This document shows, piece by piece, positions 42,260 to 49,540 of a stretch of 64,000 bases of DNA. The stretch covers positions 1 to 64,000 of the forward strand of contig DKBM01000006.1 of assembly GCA_002451215.1 (NCBI GenBank), written 5' to 3'. Position numbers and translations under genes: made by a program. The notes beneath the pieces were generated by a model that made no database searches, was not told the origin of the DNA, and saw only the letters and a program-made list of their open reading frames with translations. The DNA is from SM1-46 sp002451215 (GTDB lineage Bacteria; Pseudomonadota; Gammaproteobacteria; Acidiferrobacterales; Sulfurifustaceae). The stretch's first letter is position 1. Each line of letters opens with the position of its first letter.

Positions 42260-44395
42260 TCATTGTAGCCCGGAATCCGAGGGGTTCGCAGAGTGCGAGA
42301 CACCTTCGGGTGCCCCGGATCTGCGCAGTTGATCGACCGATTCAAGGCTGGCGCGATTCGCCGCCAGCATGGCGCGTGGCCAGGCGCGCTGGTCGATTTC
42401 AGTTCGACGCTGGATTGCTTCCCTCAACCGACCGAGACGGGTGAGGTACTCGACTTCGCCGATGTGATAAGAAAGCTCATTCGGGGCCAGCGAGGCGGCG
42501 CGCTGTATATAGGAAAGCGCGACATCATAGTTCCCGCGGCTTGCGGCAAGCCGGGCCGCCCCGGCCGCAATCACCGCACGATAGGTGCGCGAGGTCCGTG
42601 GGTTCTCAGCCGCCAGCTTGTGCCACGCAAGCACGTAATCAAGCATCGATGCACACTTGGATGCCGGATTCGACACGCACTGGCGCATGGATTCGAGCGA
42701 TACCACCGCGTGCACGGACAATGTTTCGCTGGCGAGCAGATTCTGGAGGACGCGATCACGGGAATGGGGGTGCTCAAGGATCCAGCGGCGATGCTGGTAG
42801 GTGGCCGAGAGAGGATAGTCCAGGCCCGCGGACTTGACCACGACGGACTGCTCGTCGGGTGCATCGCGTCGGTGCTGATTGAGAACGGGCTCCATTTCGT
42901 CGGCGAGGATCGCCAGCAACAAGTGGAGGTCGAGATGGAAGCCGGTCTCCTTGGGTCTTAGCAGCAGCCCACGCTCGGTGTAGCGCAAAGCGTTTACCAG
43001 ATCATGTTGCTGATTGAGGCTCACGCGCGCCGCAAAATCATTGGCACGTGGAGAGTCCGGATGATATCGGACCGTGGTCAAGGCCAGCGTGACTACGTCG
43101 GACCAGGTTCCAGATCGGATCCAGGTACCAAGTCCCAGTGCCAGACAAAGCAGTAAGGGAGCGAGCAGCTTGATTGTGGAGCGCACGCCCTGGCCGAATC
43201 GGGCGAACCCCAAGGCGCTGGCGGCCGCCAGGACGGGCCCCATGCTCGGTAAGTAGTTGCGATGTTCGTGAGCGAGCTCGAGACCGATAAAGCCCGATTC
43301 AAGACTGTGGCCGACGAGGAACCACAAGATCCCGAGACTTACCAATGGGTGACGATTCGCACGGAGGAGCGCCCAAATCGCGCCCGCGGCCAATCCCACG
43401 ACTGCCGGCAACGTGGTAAGCGGGCTGAAGAGTCCCGTACTGGGGGTGATGGCATCGTGGAACAGGCCGAACTGCGAGGGAAGCGGATAGACCATCATCC
43501 CGAGGTAGTGCCACAAGACCCGTGCTTCAGTCAGGATCCGCTGGTAAGGCGTGAATGTACGCGCCGCATAACTATCCGTCATGAATGCGGGATTGAGGAA
43601 AACGTAGATAGCCAAGATGGCGACGGGCACTGCAAGACCCGCCACAAGGATGGAAATCAGCCGTCGCCGCAACGGCGCGGGCAGGTTCGTGCGTGAAAAC
43701 ACGCTGACCTCGACTGCGATTGCATAACCGGGCAGTAACACCGCAGTCTCTTTTGCCGTGATCCCGAGCAATGTGCCGCCGACCAGGCCCGCAGTCATCC
43801 ACCATGTGGCGCGACCCGGATCGTCAGTCAGGCGTGATCGCCCGTAGACGAACGCCAACAGGCCCGCGAGCACGAATGTGCCGGCGAGGCTCGTCATTCG
43901 CTGTACGACGTAGAGCACGCTTGTGAGCTGAATCGGATGTAGCGCCCAGGCTGCGGCACACAGCCACGCGAAGATCGCGCGATCTCGCCTGCTCCATTCC
44001 GACGTGTTGCGCGCCACTCCCAGCAGGGCGAGAACGAGGGCATAGACGAGCCAGCTATTGACGATGTGAATCGCGACGTTGGTGACCTTGAACGGAAAGG
44101 CGCTCTCGAAATCACCAGCGAAGAAGTGATTCAGCGCAAAAGTCAGAGAGGCAAGCGGCCGTTTCAGCGGTCCAGCGTCATTGGCAAGTAGCGCGTCGGA
44201 AAGCGTGGTCGCGTTGAGGACGCTTAGCGCCACCGGAGGGTTAGCGGTGATGTTTTCGGCGTCGTCGAAGACAAATGGACCGTGAAGGCCGGGCCAGTAA
44301 CTGAGCACGATGGCGATACACAGCGCCCCGGCGATTAAGCACGTTGCGAGCACTTGGCGGAGTCTCACGTCGCCGCGATTTGCCAGCAGCCTCAT
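42260..44395 (-). CDS. TMTC-like GT-C/TPR membrane protein, third of three tandem copies
   Basis: 711 aa. About ten helices in the first ~430 residues, then a soluble helical repeat region. GT-C catalytic marks: HGPFVFDDAENITAN after helix one with the acidic pair Asp44/Asp45, then GPLKRPLASLTFALNHFF, AAWALHPIQLTSVLYVVQRMTSLAG, TAKETAVLLPGYA, FTPYQRILTEARVL and GLELAHEHRNYLPSMGPV. The C-terminus contains TPR-like helices (RYHPDSPRANDFAARVSLNQ and DVALSYIQRAASLAPNELSYHIGE). This plan, DD loop plus TPR, is that of eukaryotic TMTC O-mannosyltransferases and of bacterial pilin glycosyltransferase-like proteins. It starts three bases after the second copy ends. The acceptor is inferred to be the pilin. 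Confidence 0.78.
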   Translation of the reverse strand: MRLLANRGDVRLRQVLATCLIAGALCIAIVLSYWPGLHGPFVFDDAENITANPPVALSVLNATTLSDALLANDAGPLKRPLASLTFALNHFFAGDFESAFPFKVTNVAIHIVNSWLVYALVLALLGVARNTSEWSRRDRAIFAWLCAAAWALHPIQLTSVLYVVQRMTSLAGTFVLAGLLAFVYGRSRLTDDPGRATWWMTAGLVGGTLLGITAKETAVLLPGYAIAVEVSVFSRTNLPAPLRRRLISILVAGLAVPVAILAIYVFLNPAFMTDSYAARTFTPYQRILTEARVLWHYLGMMVYPLPSQFGLFHDAITPSTGLFSPLTTLPAVVGLAAGAIWALLRANRHPLVSLGILWFLVGHSLESGFIGLELAHEHRNYLPSMGPVLAAASALGFARFGQGVRSTIKLLAPLLLCLALGLGTWIRSGTWSDVVTLALTTVRYHPDSPRANDFAARVSLNQQHDLVNALRYTERGLLLRPKETGFHLDLHLLLAILADEMEPVLNQHRRDAPDEQSVVVKSAGLDYPLSATYQHRRWILEHPHSRDRVLQNLLASETLSVHAVVSLESMRQCVSNPASKCASMLDYVLAWHKLAAENPRTSRTYRAVIAAGAARLAASRGNYDVALSYIQRAASLAPNELSYHIGEVEYLTRLGRLREAIQRRTEIDQRAWPRAMLAANRASLESVDQLRRSGAPEGVSHSANPSDSGLQ

Positions 44396-44398
44396 AAG

Positions 44399-46588
44399 CT
44401 ATTTCGCGGAGCCGCGCCGATGCGGCGCTGATTGGTTGCGGCGCCGGTCGATTTTGGTCTGTAACGCAGAGATCGAGTTGGCCTGGTCTGCCGAGATCGC
44501 ATCGTGCTTAACCTGTGCGAGCAGTTGCCGGGCTTCATCATTGCGATCGAGCGCGATGAGCGCATCGGCACGCATCAACCCGTAGTCCACGGAGTCGGGC
44601 TCATGTTGGAGTCCGGCATCCGCTGCAGCCAGTGCGCCAGCGTAATCAGCGGTGTCGAAAGTCACATCAAACAGGCTAAATACAGCGGTGCGGCGCCAGC
44701 GCGCCTTCGCGCGAACGTTTAGTATGACGGCGTGATGCCATTTGACGACCTCCGGCAAAACTGCGCGGCAGGCGCCGGTGCCTTGAAGGGAACATTGTGC
44801 GGTCGCCACGAGAGAGCGGATGGTATGGGCAGTGATGGGTCCGGAGTGAAGTTGAGTCGCAATTCGGTCTGACAGCCTGGCCAGCGACTCGGCGTTGTTC
44901 GGGTTGTCCAACTGGGCATGCGTCATGGTAGTACGGGCCGGATCGCCGCCGCTCGCCGGATCGATCTGCGGAGCGTTCTGATTCTTGCCGGGAAAAGCAG
45001 CGCCGGCCGGCGGCAAACGGGTCGATTCTGCGTTCGAGTAGGCGACCCTGACAAGATCGATCAGGTAGCCCGGCTCCGTTGGCGAAAGTTTTGACGCAGC
45101 GCGATATCGTTCAAGCGCGAGATCAGGCCTGTGGTATCGAGCGGCCAGCAGTTCGCCGAGCATCGCCTGAGATTTGGCGGAATCGGGATGGTGACGCGCG
45201 GTCGCCACGATCAGCTGCGCATCGTTCGACCATATGCCGGCACGCAGCCAGGTGATGAATCCAATAGATGCGATCCACAGCGCGACCCCGGCGTATGTCC
45301 ACGTGCGCCACAGTGGATTTCCCGCAGGTCCGCGCAGGGCAGTAACGACACCAAACACCGCGCCGAACGATGGCAGGTAGTTCCGGTGTTCGTGCGCCAG
45401 CTCTAGCCCGACGATGCTCGACTCCATTGCATGTCCGGCGAGGAACCAGAGGCCGGCAAATGCGAGCGCCGGGTAGCGCCTGCGTCCGATCCATGACAGT
45501 GTCGCGATCGCTACGATGCCGGCCAGCGCGGGAAGCGTTTGCCAGGGGAGGATGACGCTTGTGCTCACCGAAATATCGTCGTGGTGGAGTCCGAGCTCAC
45601 CCAGACGAGGGATGGCCAGCTGCCCGAGATACCACCAGAGTACCCGACTTTCCGTCAGTAGCCGCTGGGCTAGCGTGAAGTTGCGTCCTTCATATTCGGC
45701 CGTCACCAGTGTCGGTTCGAGCGCGATCGCCACGATGCCTACCAGTATGGGAACAAGCACCGTGACGCCGTAGAAACCGCCAAGGTGAACCTTCGCTCGC
45801 TTTCCAAGCGTCGCGCGATCAAACATGGTCAGCTCGATGATGCCAGCGTAGAGCACGATAAGGATGGCGTTTTCCTTGGCTGCGCAACCCAATATCAGTC
45901 CCAACGCAAGGCCGCTTGCCATGAGGAACAGGCCGCGCGATGGGGTTTCCGCAAATCGGATGCGGGCTCTTGTGAAGACGATGAGCCCAATGAGCACGAA
46001 CATGGCCGAAAGACTCGTCATGCGCTGGACGGTATACAGCACAGACGTAAGTTGGATGGGATGGAGTGCCCACGCGGCGGTAACGGCGATGGGGATCCAG
46101 CTTTCTTCCTGTCGGGAGGGTGCCGGCAGCCGACCGACAAGAAGGCGGCAGAGTTCATACACGAGCCCTGCATTCAGCAGGTGAATCGCCAGGTTTGTTA
46201 CCTTGAACGCGAGAGCGCTTTGGAGGCCTTGGGAGAAAAAGGCATTCAGCGCAAAGCTCAGCATGGCGAGCGGTCGACCGAGCGGTCCGCTTATTCCGGA
46301 CAGTGCCGCCTGTTGGATGGTTTCGAAGGTGAGCGTGGTTGGAACGAGGGCAAGGTTCTGGACGAGGTTCGGGATGTCGTCCAGCACGAAGGGTCCGGCC
46401 AATCCGGGCAGGTAGGCCAGCGAGACGACGGTTCCCAGTACTACGGCGAGGGCCGGGTATTGGAACTGCGGCGACCTGAATGCGTTCCTAATACGAAGGA
46501 GCACTGGGGAGATGATTTCCGTTGGCGCGCTTGAGGCGCTCTTCAAGTTGCTGGATTTCGGTAGAACGTTTGTGCGTGGTCCTTGCAT
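44399..46588 (-). CDS. TMTC-like GT-C/TPR membrane protein, second of three tandem copies
   Basis: 729 aa from ATG 46588, which overlaps the previous gene by 101 bases; GTG 46504 (residue 29) is an alternative that would reduce the overlap to 17 bases and still keep helix one. Same layout as its neighbours: LAGPFVLDDIPNLVQNL (Asp70/Asp71), GPLGRPLAMLSFALNAFF, TAAWALHPIQLTSVLYTVQRMTSLSA, AAKENAILIVLYA, GLHHDDISVSTS, VGLELAHEHRNYLPSFGAV. The C-terminal repeat region includes ARHHPDSAKSQAMLGELLAARYHRPDLALERYRAASKLSPTEPGYL and TADYAGALAAADAGLQHEPDSVDYGLMRADALIALDRNDEARQLL (canonical TPRs). Likely a periplasm-facing O-glycosyltransferase. Confidence 0.78.
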   Translation of the reverse strand: MQGPRTNVLPKSSNLKSASSAPTEIISPVLLRIRNAFRSPQFQYPALAVVLGTVVSLAYLPGLAGPFVLDDIPNLVQNLALVPTTLTFETIQQAALSGISGPLGRPLAMLSFALNAFFSQGLQSALAFKVTNLAIHLLNAGLVYELCRLLVGRLPAPSRQEESWIPIAVTAAWALHPIQLTSVLYTVQRMTSLSAMFVLIGLIVFTRARIRFAETPSRGLFLMASGLALGLILGCAAKENAILIVLYAGIIELTMFDRATLGKRAKVHLGGFYGVTVLVPILVGIVAIALEPTLVTAEYEGRNFTLAQRLLTESRVLWWYLGQLAIPRLGELGLHHDDISVSTSVILPWQTLPALAGIVAIATLSWIGRRRYPALAFAGLWFLAGHAMESSIVGLELAHEHRNYLPSFGAVFGVVTALRGPAGNPLWRTWTYAGVALWIASIGFITWLRAGIWSNDAQLIVATARHHPDSAKSQAMLGELLAARYHRPDLALERYRAASKLSPTEPGYLIDLVRVAYSNAESTRLPPAGAAFPGKNQNAPQIDPASGGDPARTTMTHAQLDNPNNAESLARLSDRIATQLHSGPITAHTIRSLVATAQCSLQGTGACRAVLPEVVKWHHAVILNVRAKARWRRTAVFSLFDVTFDTADYAGALAAADAGLQHEPDSVDYGLMRADALIALDRNDEARQLLAQVKHDAISADQANSISALQTKIDRRRNQSAPHRRGSAK

Positions 46589-48551
46589 TCAGCCGATGCA
46601 ATTCGTCAACGATCGGTCGGGCAAGATCGGGGCGACCCATGTCCATGAAGAGATACGCCAAGTCAAACAGCGGGTGATAGTAGTTCGTGTCAATCTCATA
46701 CGATCGGCGGTAGGCGTTGATGGCCGGGTTGATCTTTCCCTGAGCCAGAAGTGCGCGCGCATGAAAGTAGTAGAAGTAGGAAAGCAGATTCCTGTTCTTC
46801 AGCACGTCGGCTCGACCTATCAGGATGCCGGTCCACGCTTCCATTGGAACCTGCAGCGTCTTGCAACTATCGGTGATGCAGTCGCTGGCTTTGCTGAGCG
46901 CCCATTGCGTGACGGCTGTCACGGGGCCGGACGCGAGTCTGCGCGAAATTTCTTCACTGTCTTCGGCCACGAGCGACTTGCCGCGCATTGAGGCGACCGT
47001 TTGGAGACTGATCAGGTAGCCGGCCTCGGCCGGCGCGAGGGCCGAGGCCCGTCGCATGGCTTCCATGGATTCGTCTACACGATCTTGCGCAAGCAGCACG
47101 TTCGCGAACCCGGCTTGGGCACCCGCGGAATCCGGATGGTGCAAGACCTCGTATACGTAGAGTCTCTGGGTGCTAGACCACTGATTTGCGCGCGTGACGG
47201 TAATGGTGCCCAAGACGATCAACACCGACGCGAGGCCAATCCAGACGACGCGTTGCCGTGTGAAGGCAAGCAGTCTTTGCGCCGGATCGACAGCGGCCAG
47301 CAATATCCCCAGGCTGGCGAGATAGTTCCGGTGTTCGTGAGCGATCTCAAGCGGAAAGATGGTGGACTCCAGCAGGTGGCCTCCGAAGAACCAGAGGATG
47401 CCGAGACTCAGCAACGGGAGTGATGAGCGCGTTCGAATGGCGAACGCCAGCAGAACCGCGATTCCGACGATCGAGGGAAGCGTGGTCCACGGTGACAGCA
47501 GCGAAGTCGATACCGCGATGTCGTCATGCAGGAGACCGAACGCGTCCAGCCGCGGCACGACGACCAGTCCGATGTAGAAGAAAAGCACACGCGCTTGGGT
47601 TAGCAGGCGCTCCGACATTGTGAAGGTTCGAACATCGTAGCCGGTCTGCGCATAGAGATACGCCAATACTGCAACGAGCGTGAGCATGAGGCCGGCAATC
47701 ATAAGCAGCGTGCGCCGCGTTCGCGGCATTGCCGCGAGGCGACGCCAGGGGTCCTCATTGTGGAAGAGTGTCCACTCGAGGATCGCGATGAACACGGGGA
47801 GAAGGATCGCGTTCTCCTTGCTGAACAGCGCAAGCGGCCACAGGATGGCGGCGCCAACAACAAGGAGCAGCAGAGCCGGGCGACGTCGTCCTTGACGCGC
47901 CAGTTCGCGCGCGTGCAGATAGGCGATGATCGCCGCCAGCGTGAACAGGGCCGAGAGCTCCGTCATACGCTGAACGATATACAGCACGCTCGTCAGCTGT
48001 ATGGGGTGCATAACCCAGGCGAGCGCCACGAAGCCCGCGAGCATCAGCCGAGTCCGTGCCGACGCAAGTTGCGATGAATTTGACGTAGCCAGCCCGGCAA
48101 TGCGCTCGAGGATGAGCTTTGCGAGCCACAACACCAGGATGCCGTTGCATCCATGGATCGCGATATTCGTCAGCTTGAGCGGAGTGGTGCTGCTGAAGTT
48201 GCCAGCAAAGTAGTGATTGAGAGCGAAACTGACCATTGCGACCGGGCGGCGCAGCGGTCCGGCGTTCAGCGAGAACGCCGCCTGCCACAGCGAGGACGGA
48301 CTTAATGCCTGGATCTTGACATAAATGTTTTCCAGCAGATTGGTGTAGTCATCGAATACGTAGGGGCCACTTGCGCCCGGGAGGAAGGCGAGCGCACCAA
48401 GAAATGACAAGATGCAGAGCGTCGGGAACAGCAGTCTTGAGGCCAAGGCGCCTGGTACAAGCGAGCCTTTCCTGTAATCGTCCCGGGAATGCCGCTCTGG
48501 ATTTGCCGGTCGGGGTGGTGATTTCGCGCGGCGGGAGGGTTCGTTTGTCAT
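46488..48551 (-). CDS. TMTC-like GT-C/TPR membrane protein, first of three tandem copies
   Basis: 687 aa. It carries a longer polar N-terminus (about 38 residues, Arg/Pro rich) before helix one. GT-C marks: GASGPYVFDDYTNLLENIYVKIQ with Asp67/Asp68, GPLRRPVAMVSFALNHYFAG, VALAWVMHPIQLTSVLYIVQRMTELSA, FSKENAILLPVFIAILEW, VRTFTMSERLLTQARVLFFYIGL, LHDDIAVSTSLLSP and IFPLEIAHEHRNYLASLGIL. The C-terminal TPR-like half has LHHPDSAGAQAGFANVLLAQDRVDESMEAMRRASALAPAEAGYL and SYEIDTNYYHPLFDLAYLFMDMGRPDLARPIVDELHRLNA. It is the first gene after the pilin terminator, 123 bases downstream of pilA. Confidence 0.78.
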   Translation of the reverse strand: MTNEPSRRAKSPPRPANPERHSRDDYRKGSLVPGALASRLLFPTLCILSFLGALAFLPGASGPYVFDDYTNLLENIYVKIQALSPSSLWQAAFSLNAGPLRRPVAMVSFALNHYFAGNFSSTTPLKLTNIAIHGCNGILVLWLAKLILERIAGLATSNSSQLASARTRLMLAGFVALAWVMHPIQLTSVLYIVQRMTELSALFTLAAIIAYLHARELARQGRRRPALLLLVVGAAILWPLALFSKENAILLPVFIAILEWTLFHNEDPWRRLAAMPRTRRTLLMIAGLMLTLVAVLAYLYAQTGYDVRTFTMSERLLTQARVLFFYIGLVVVPRLDAFGLLHDDIAVSTSLLSPWTTLPSIVGIAVLLAFAIRTRSSLPLLSLGILWFFGGHLLESTIFPLEIAHEHRNYLASLGILLAAVDPAQRLLAFTRQRVVWIGLASVLIVLGTITVTRANQWSSTQRLYVYEVLHHPDSAGAQAGFANVLLAQDRVDESMEAMRRASALAPAEAGYLISLQTVASMRGKSLVAEDSEEISRRLASGPVTAVTQWALSKASDCITDSCKTLQVPMEAWTGILIGRADVLKNRNLLSYFYYFHARALLAQGKINPAINAYRRSYEIDTNYYHPLFDLAYLFMDMGRPDLARPIVDELHRLNARTTHKRSTEIQQLEERLKRANGNHLPSAPSY

Positions 48552-48621
48552 ACGCTACTTATAGCGCAGACCCGCAGTACTTTTAGGCGCGCTGGCTTCC
48601 CGCAACCACCTGGATGATCAC

Positions 48622-48653
48622 AAAAAAACAAGGGCGGCCTAGGCCGCCCTTGT
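48622..48653 (-). terminator. Rho-independent terminator of pilA
   Basis: A perfect 26-base palindrome at 48628-48653 with core AGGGCGGCCTAGGCCGCCCT. On the minus strand it is followed by a run of seven T (complement of 48622-48628). It lies 21 bases after the pilA stop. A strong terminator here would give abundant monocistronic pilin mRNA with some read-through into the glycosyltransferase operon. Confidence 0.9.
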
Positions 48654-48674
48654 TCTGTAGCAACAACTCGAGAA

Positions 48675-49115
48675 CTAGTTCTTCGGGCGGTACTTGGTCG
48701 GAACCGTGCTAGCCGTCGAAACCACCCACTGCAGGTTCGCGCCCTTGTTCGTCGGCACATAGACGAGGAGCTTGCCCGTAACTTTCGGGCTCAGGGTCTT
48801 CTCATTCGTGTAGCCGATCGCAATTATGCCATTCGCGCGAATTGACACATAGGACACGTACTTGCTCTTGTAGCTCGCGCTTGCCGCGATGCCGAGGCTG
48901 TCATGGGTTTGGTACATCGACCCAAGCGTGACGCCCTCAGCGAATGCCACGTCGACCGCAGTACGCGCGGCAGAGACCAGCGACGTGCCTTCCGATACGC
49001 GCGACTTGATGGTGTAGTCCTGGTAGGCCGGAACCGCGATGGCCGCCAGAATGCCGATGATCGCTACCACGATCATCAGTTCGATCAGTGTAAAACCACG
49101 TTGCAACGTCTTCAT
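48675..49115 (-). CDS. pilA: Type IV major pilin (type IVa)
   Basis: 146 aa. Prepilin: short basic leader MKTLQRG, cleaved by PilD before Phe8, then FTLIELMIVVAIIGILAAIAVPAYQDYTIKSRVSEG, with Glu at mature position 5. The remainder is the globular head. The usual C-terminal D-region with two cysteines is not conserved: the region that normally reads W-x-C...YLPxxC is WVVSTASTVPTKYRPKN, with no cysteine in the protein. The end is Ser/Thr-rich and does not terminate in Ser. GGAGG lies nine bases upstream of the ATG. The gene is preceded by a sigma-54 promoter match and by pilSR, and followed by a strong terminator and three GT-C genes, consistent with PilR-driven transcription and possible pilin glycosylation. 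Confidence 0.95.
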   Translation of the reverse strand: MKTLQRGFTLIELMIVVAIIGILAAIAVPAYQDYTIKSRVSEGTSLVSAARTAVDVAFAEGVTLGSMYQTHDSLGIAASASYKSKYVSYVSIRANGIIAIGYTNEKTLSPKVTGKLLVYVPTNKGANLQWVVSTASTVPTKYRPKN

Positions 49116-49340
49116 TTCAAAAACCTCCAGTCATGTTTTGTTGCGACGAGGGCGTCCCGGAAAAAACCGGCCCAGTTCCAATCTGGGACCGTGTTCGCAT
49201 TTGCCCCGACTTCCCTGCCGGGCCGATGCTTTCCGGGACTACCTCTATCCGTTAACGAATTAGCAGAGCTCTGGGACCAGTCAAATCACGCCATGCGCCC
49301 GTCGAGCCCGGCTTTTTACCACAAGCACCCCTACATGTAT

Positions 49341-49355
49341 GCACTTCCCGTGCCA
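49341..49355 (-). promoter_or_regulatory. Sigma-54 (RpoN) promoter of pilA
   Basis: Read on the minus strand the sequence is TGGCACGGGAAGTGC. The -24 box is perfect (TGGCACG), and GG and GC of the two boxes are exactly ten bases apart, as sigma-54 requires; the -12 box is GTGC in place of TTGC. Transcription would start around 49329 and leave a leader of about 215 bases before pilA. The gene order pilS-pilR-pilA makes PilR the probable activator. Confidence 0.75.
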
Positions 49356-49510
49356 TCCGTCGGGTGCGTCTGTCGGACCAGAAAATCCCATTTAGATCCG
49401 GCAGCTTGAACGAATAGCATTCCACTCAGCACCACTCACCTTATCGATTGCAGCAAGAGATTCTTGGCGGAACACCGATTGGAACAGTCAGAATCTGGCA
49501 CGAGATAGAG

Positions 49511-49531
49511 ATATCCACAGGCTTATCCACA
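49511..49531 (+). promoter_or_regulatory. Two tandem DnaA-box-like nonamers
   Basis: ATATCCACA (49511-49519) and the perfect consensus TTATCCACA (49523-49531) lie 12 bases apart in the same orientation, just beyond the pilR stop. They may bind DnaA, but two boxes alone do not make an origin and no AT-rich unwinding element is next to them. Confidence 0.35.
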
Positions 49532-49540
49532 TTTTGTAGA

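Larger units (their letters stand above)
49116..49540. other. pilA upstream region
   Basis: 425 bases between pilA and pilR, both on the minus strand. It contains the sigma-54 promoter match (49341-49355), an inverted repeat CCCAG-N7-CTGGG (49171-49187) in what would be the ~215-base leader, and two DnaA-box-like nonamers near pilR (49511-49519 and 49523-49531). No gene is seen. Confidence 0.6.

Noticed and set aside
49496..49510. Plus-strand TGGCACG that looks like a sigma-54 -24 box
   Set aside because: The correctly spaced -12 bases are AG, not GC, and no plus-strand gene follows.
49511..49531. Tandem DnaA-box-like sites as a replication origin
   Set aside because: Only two boxes, no dnaA, gidA or rpmH genes nearby, and no AT-rich unwinding element adjacent.
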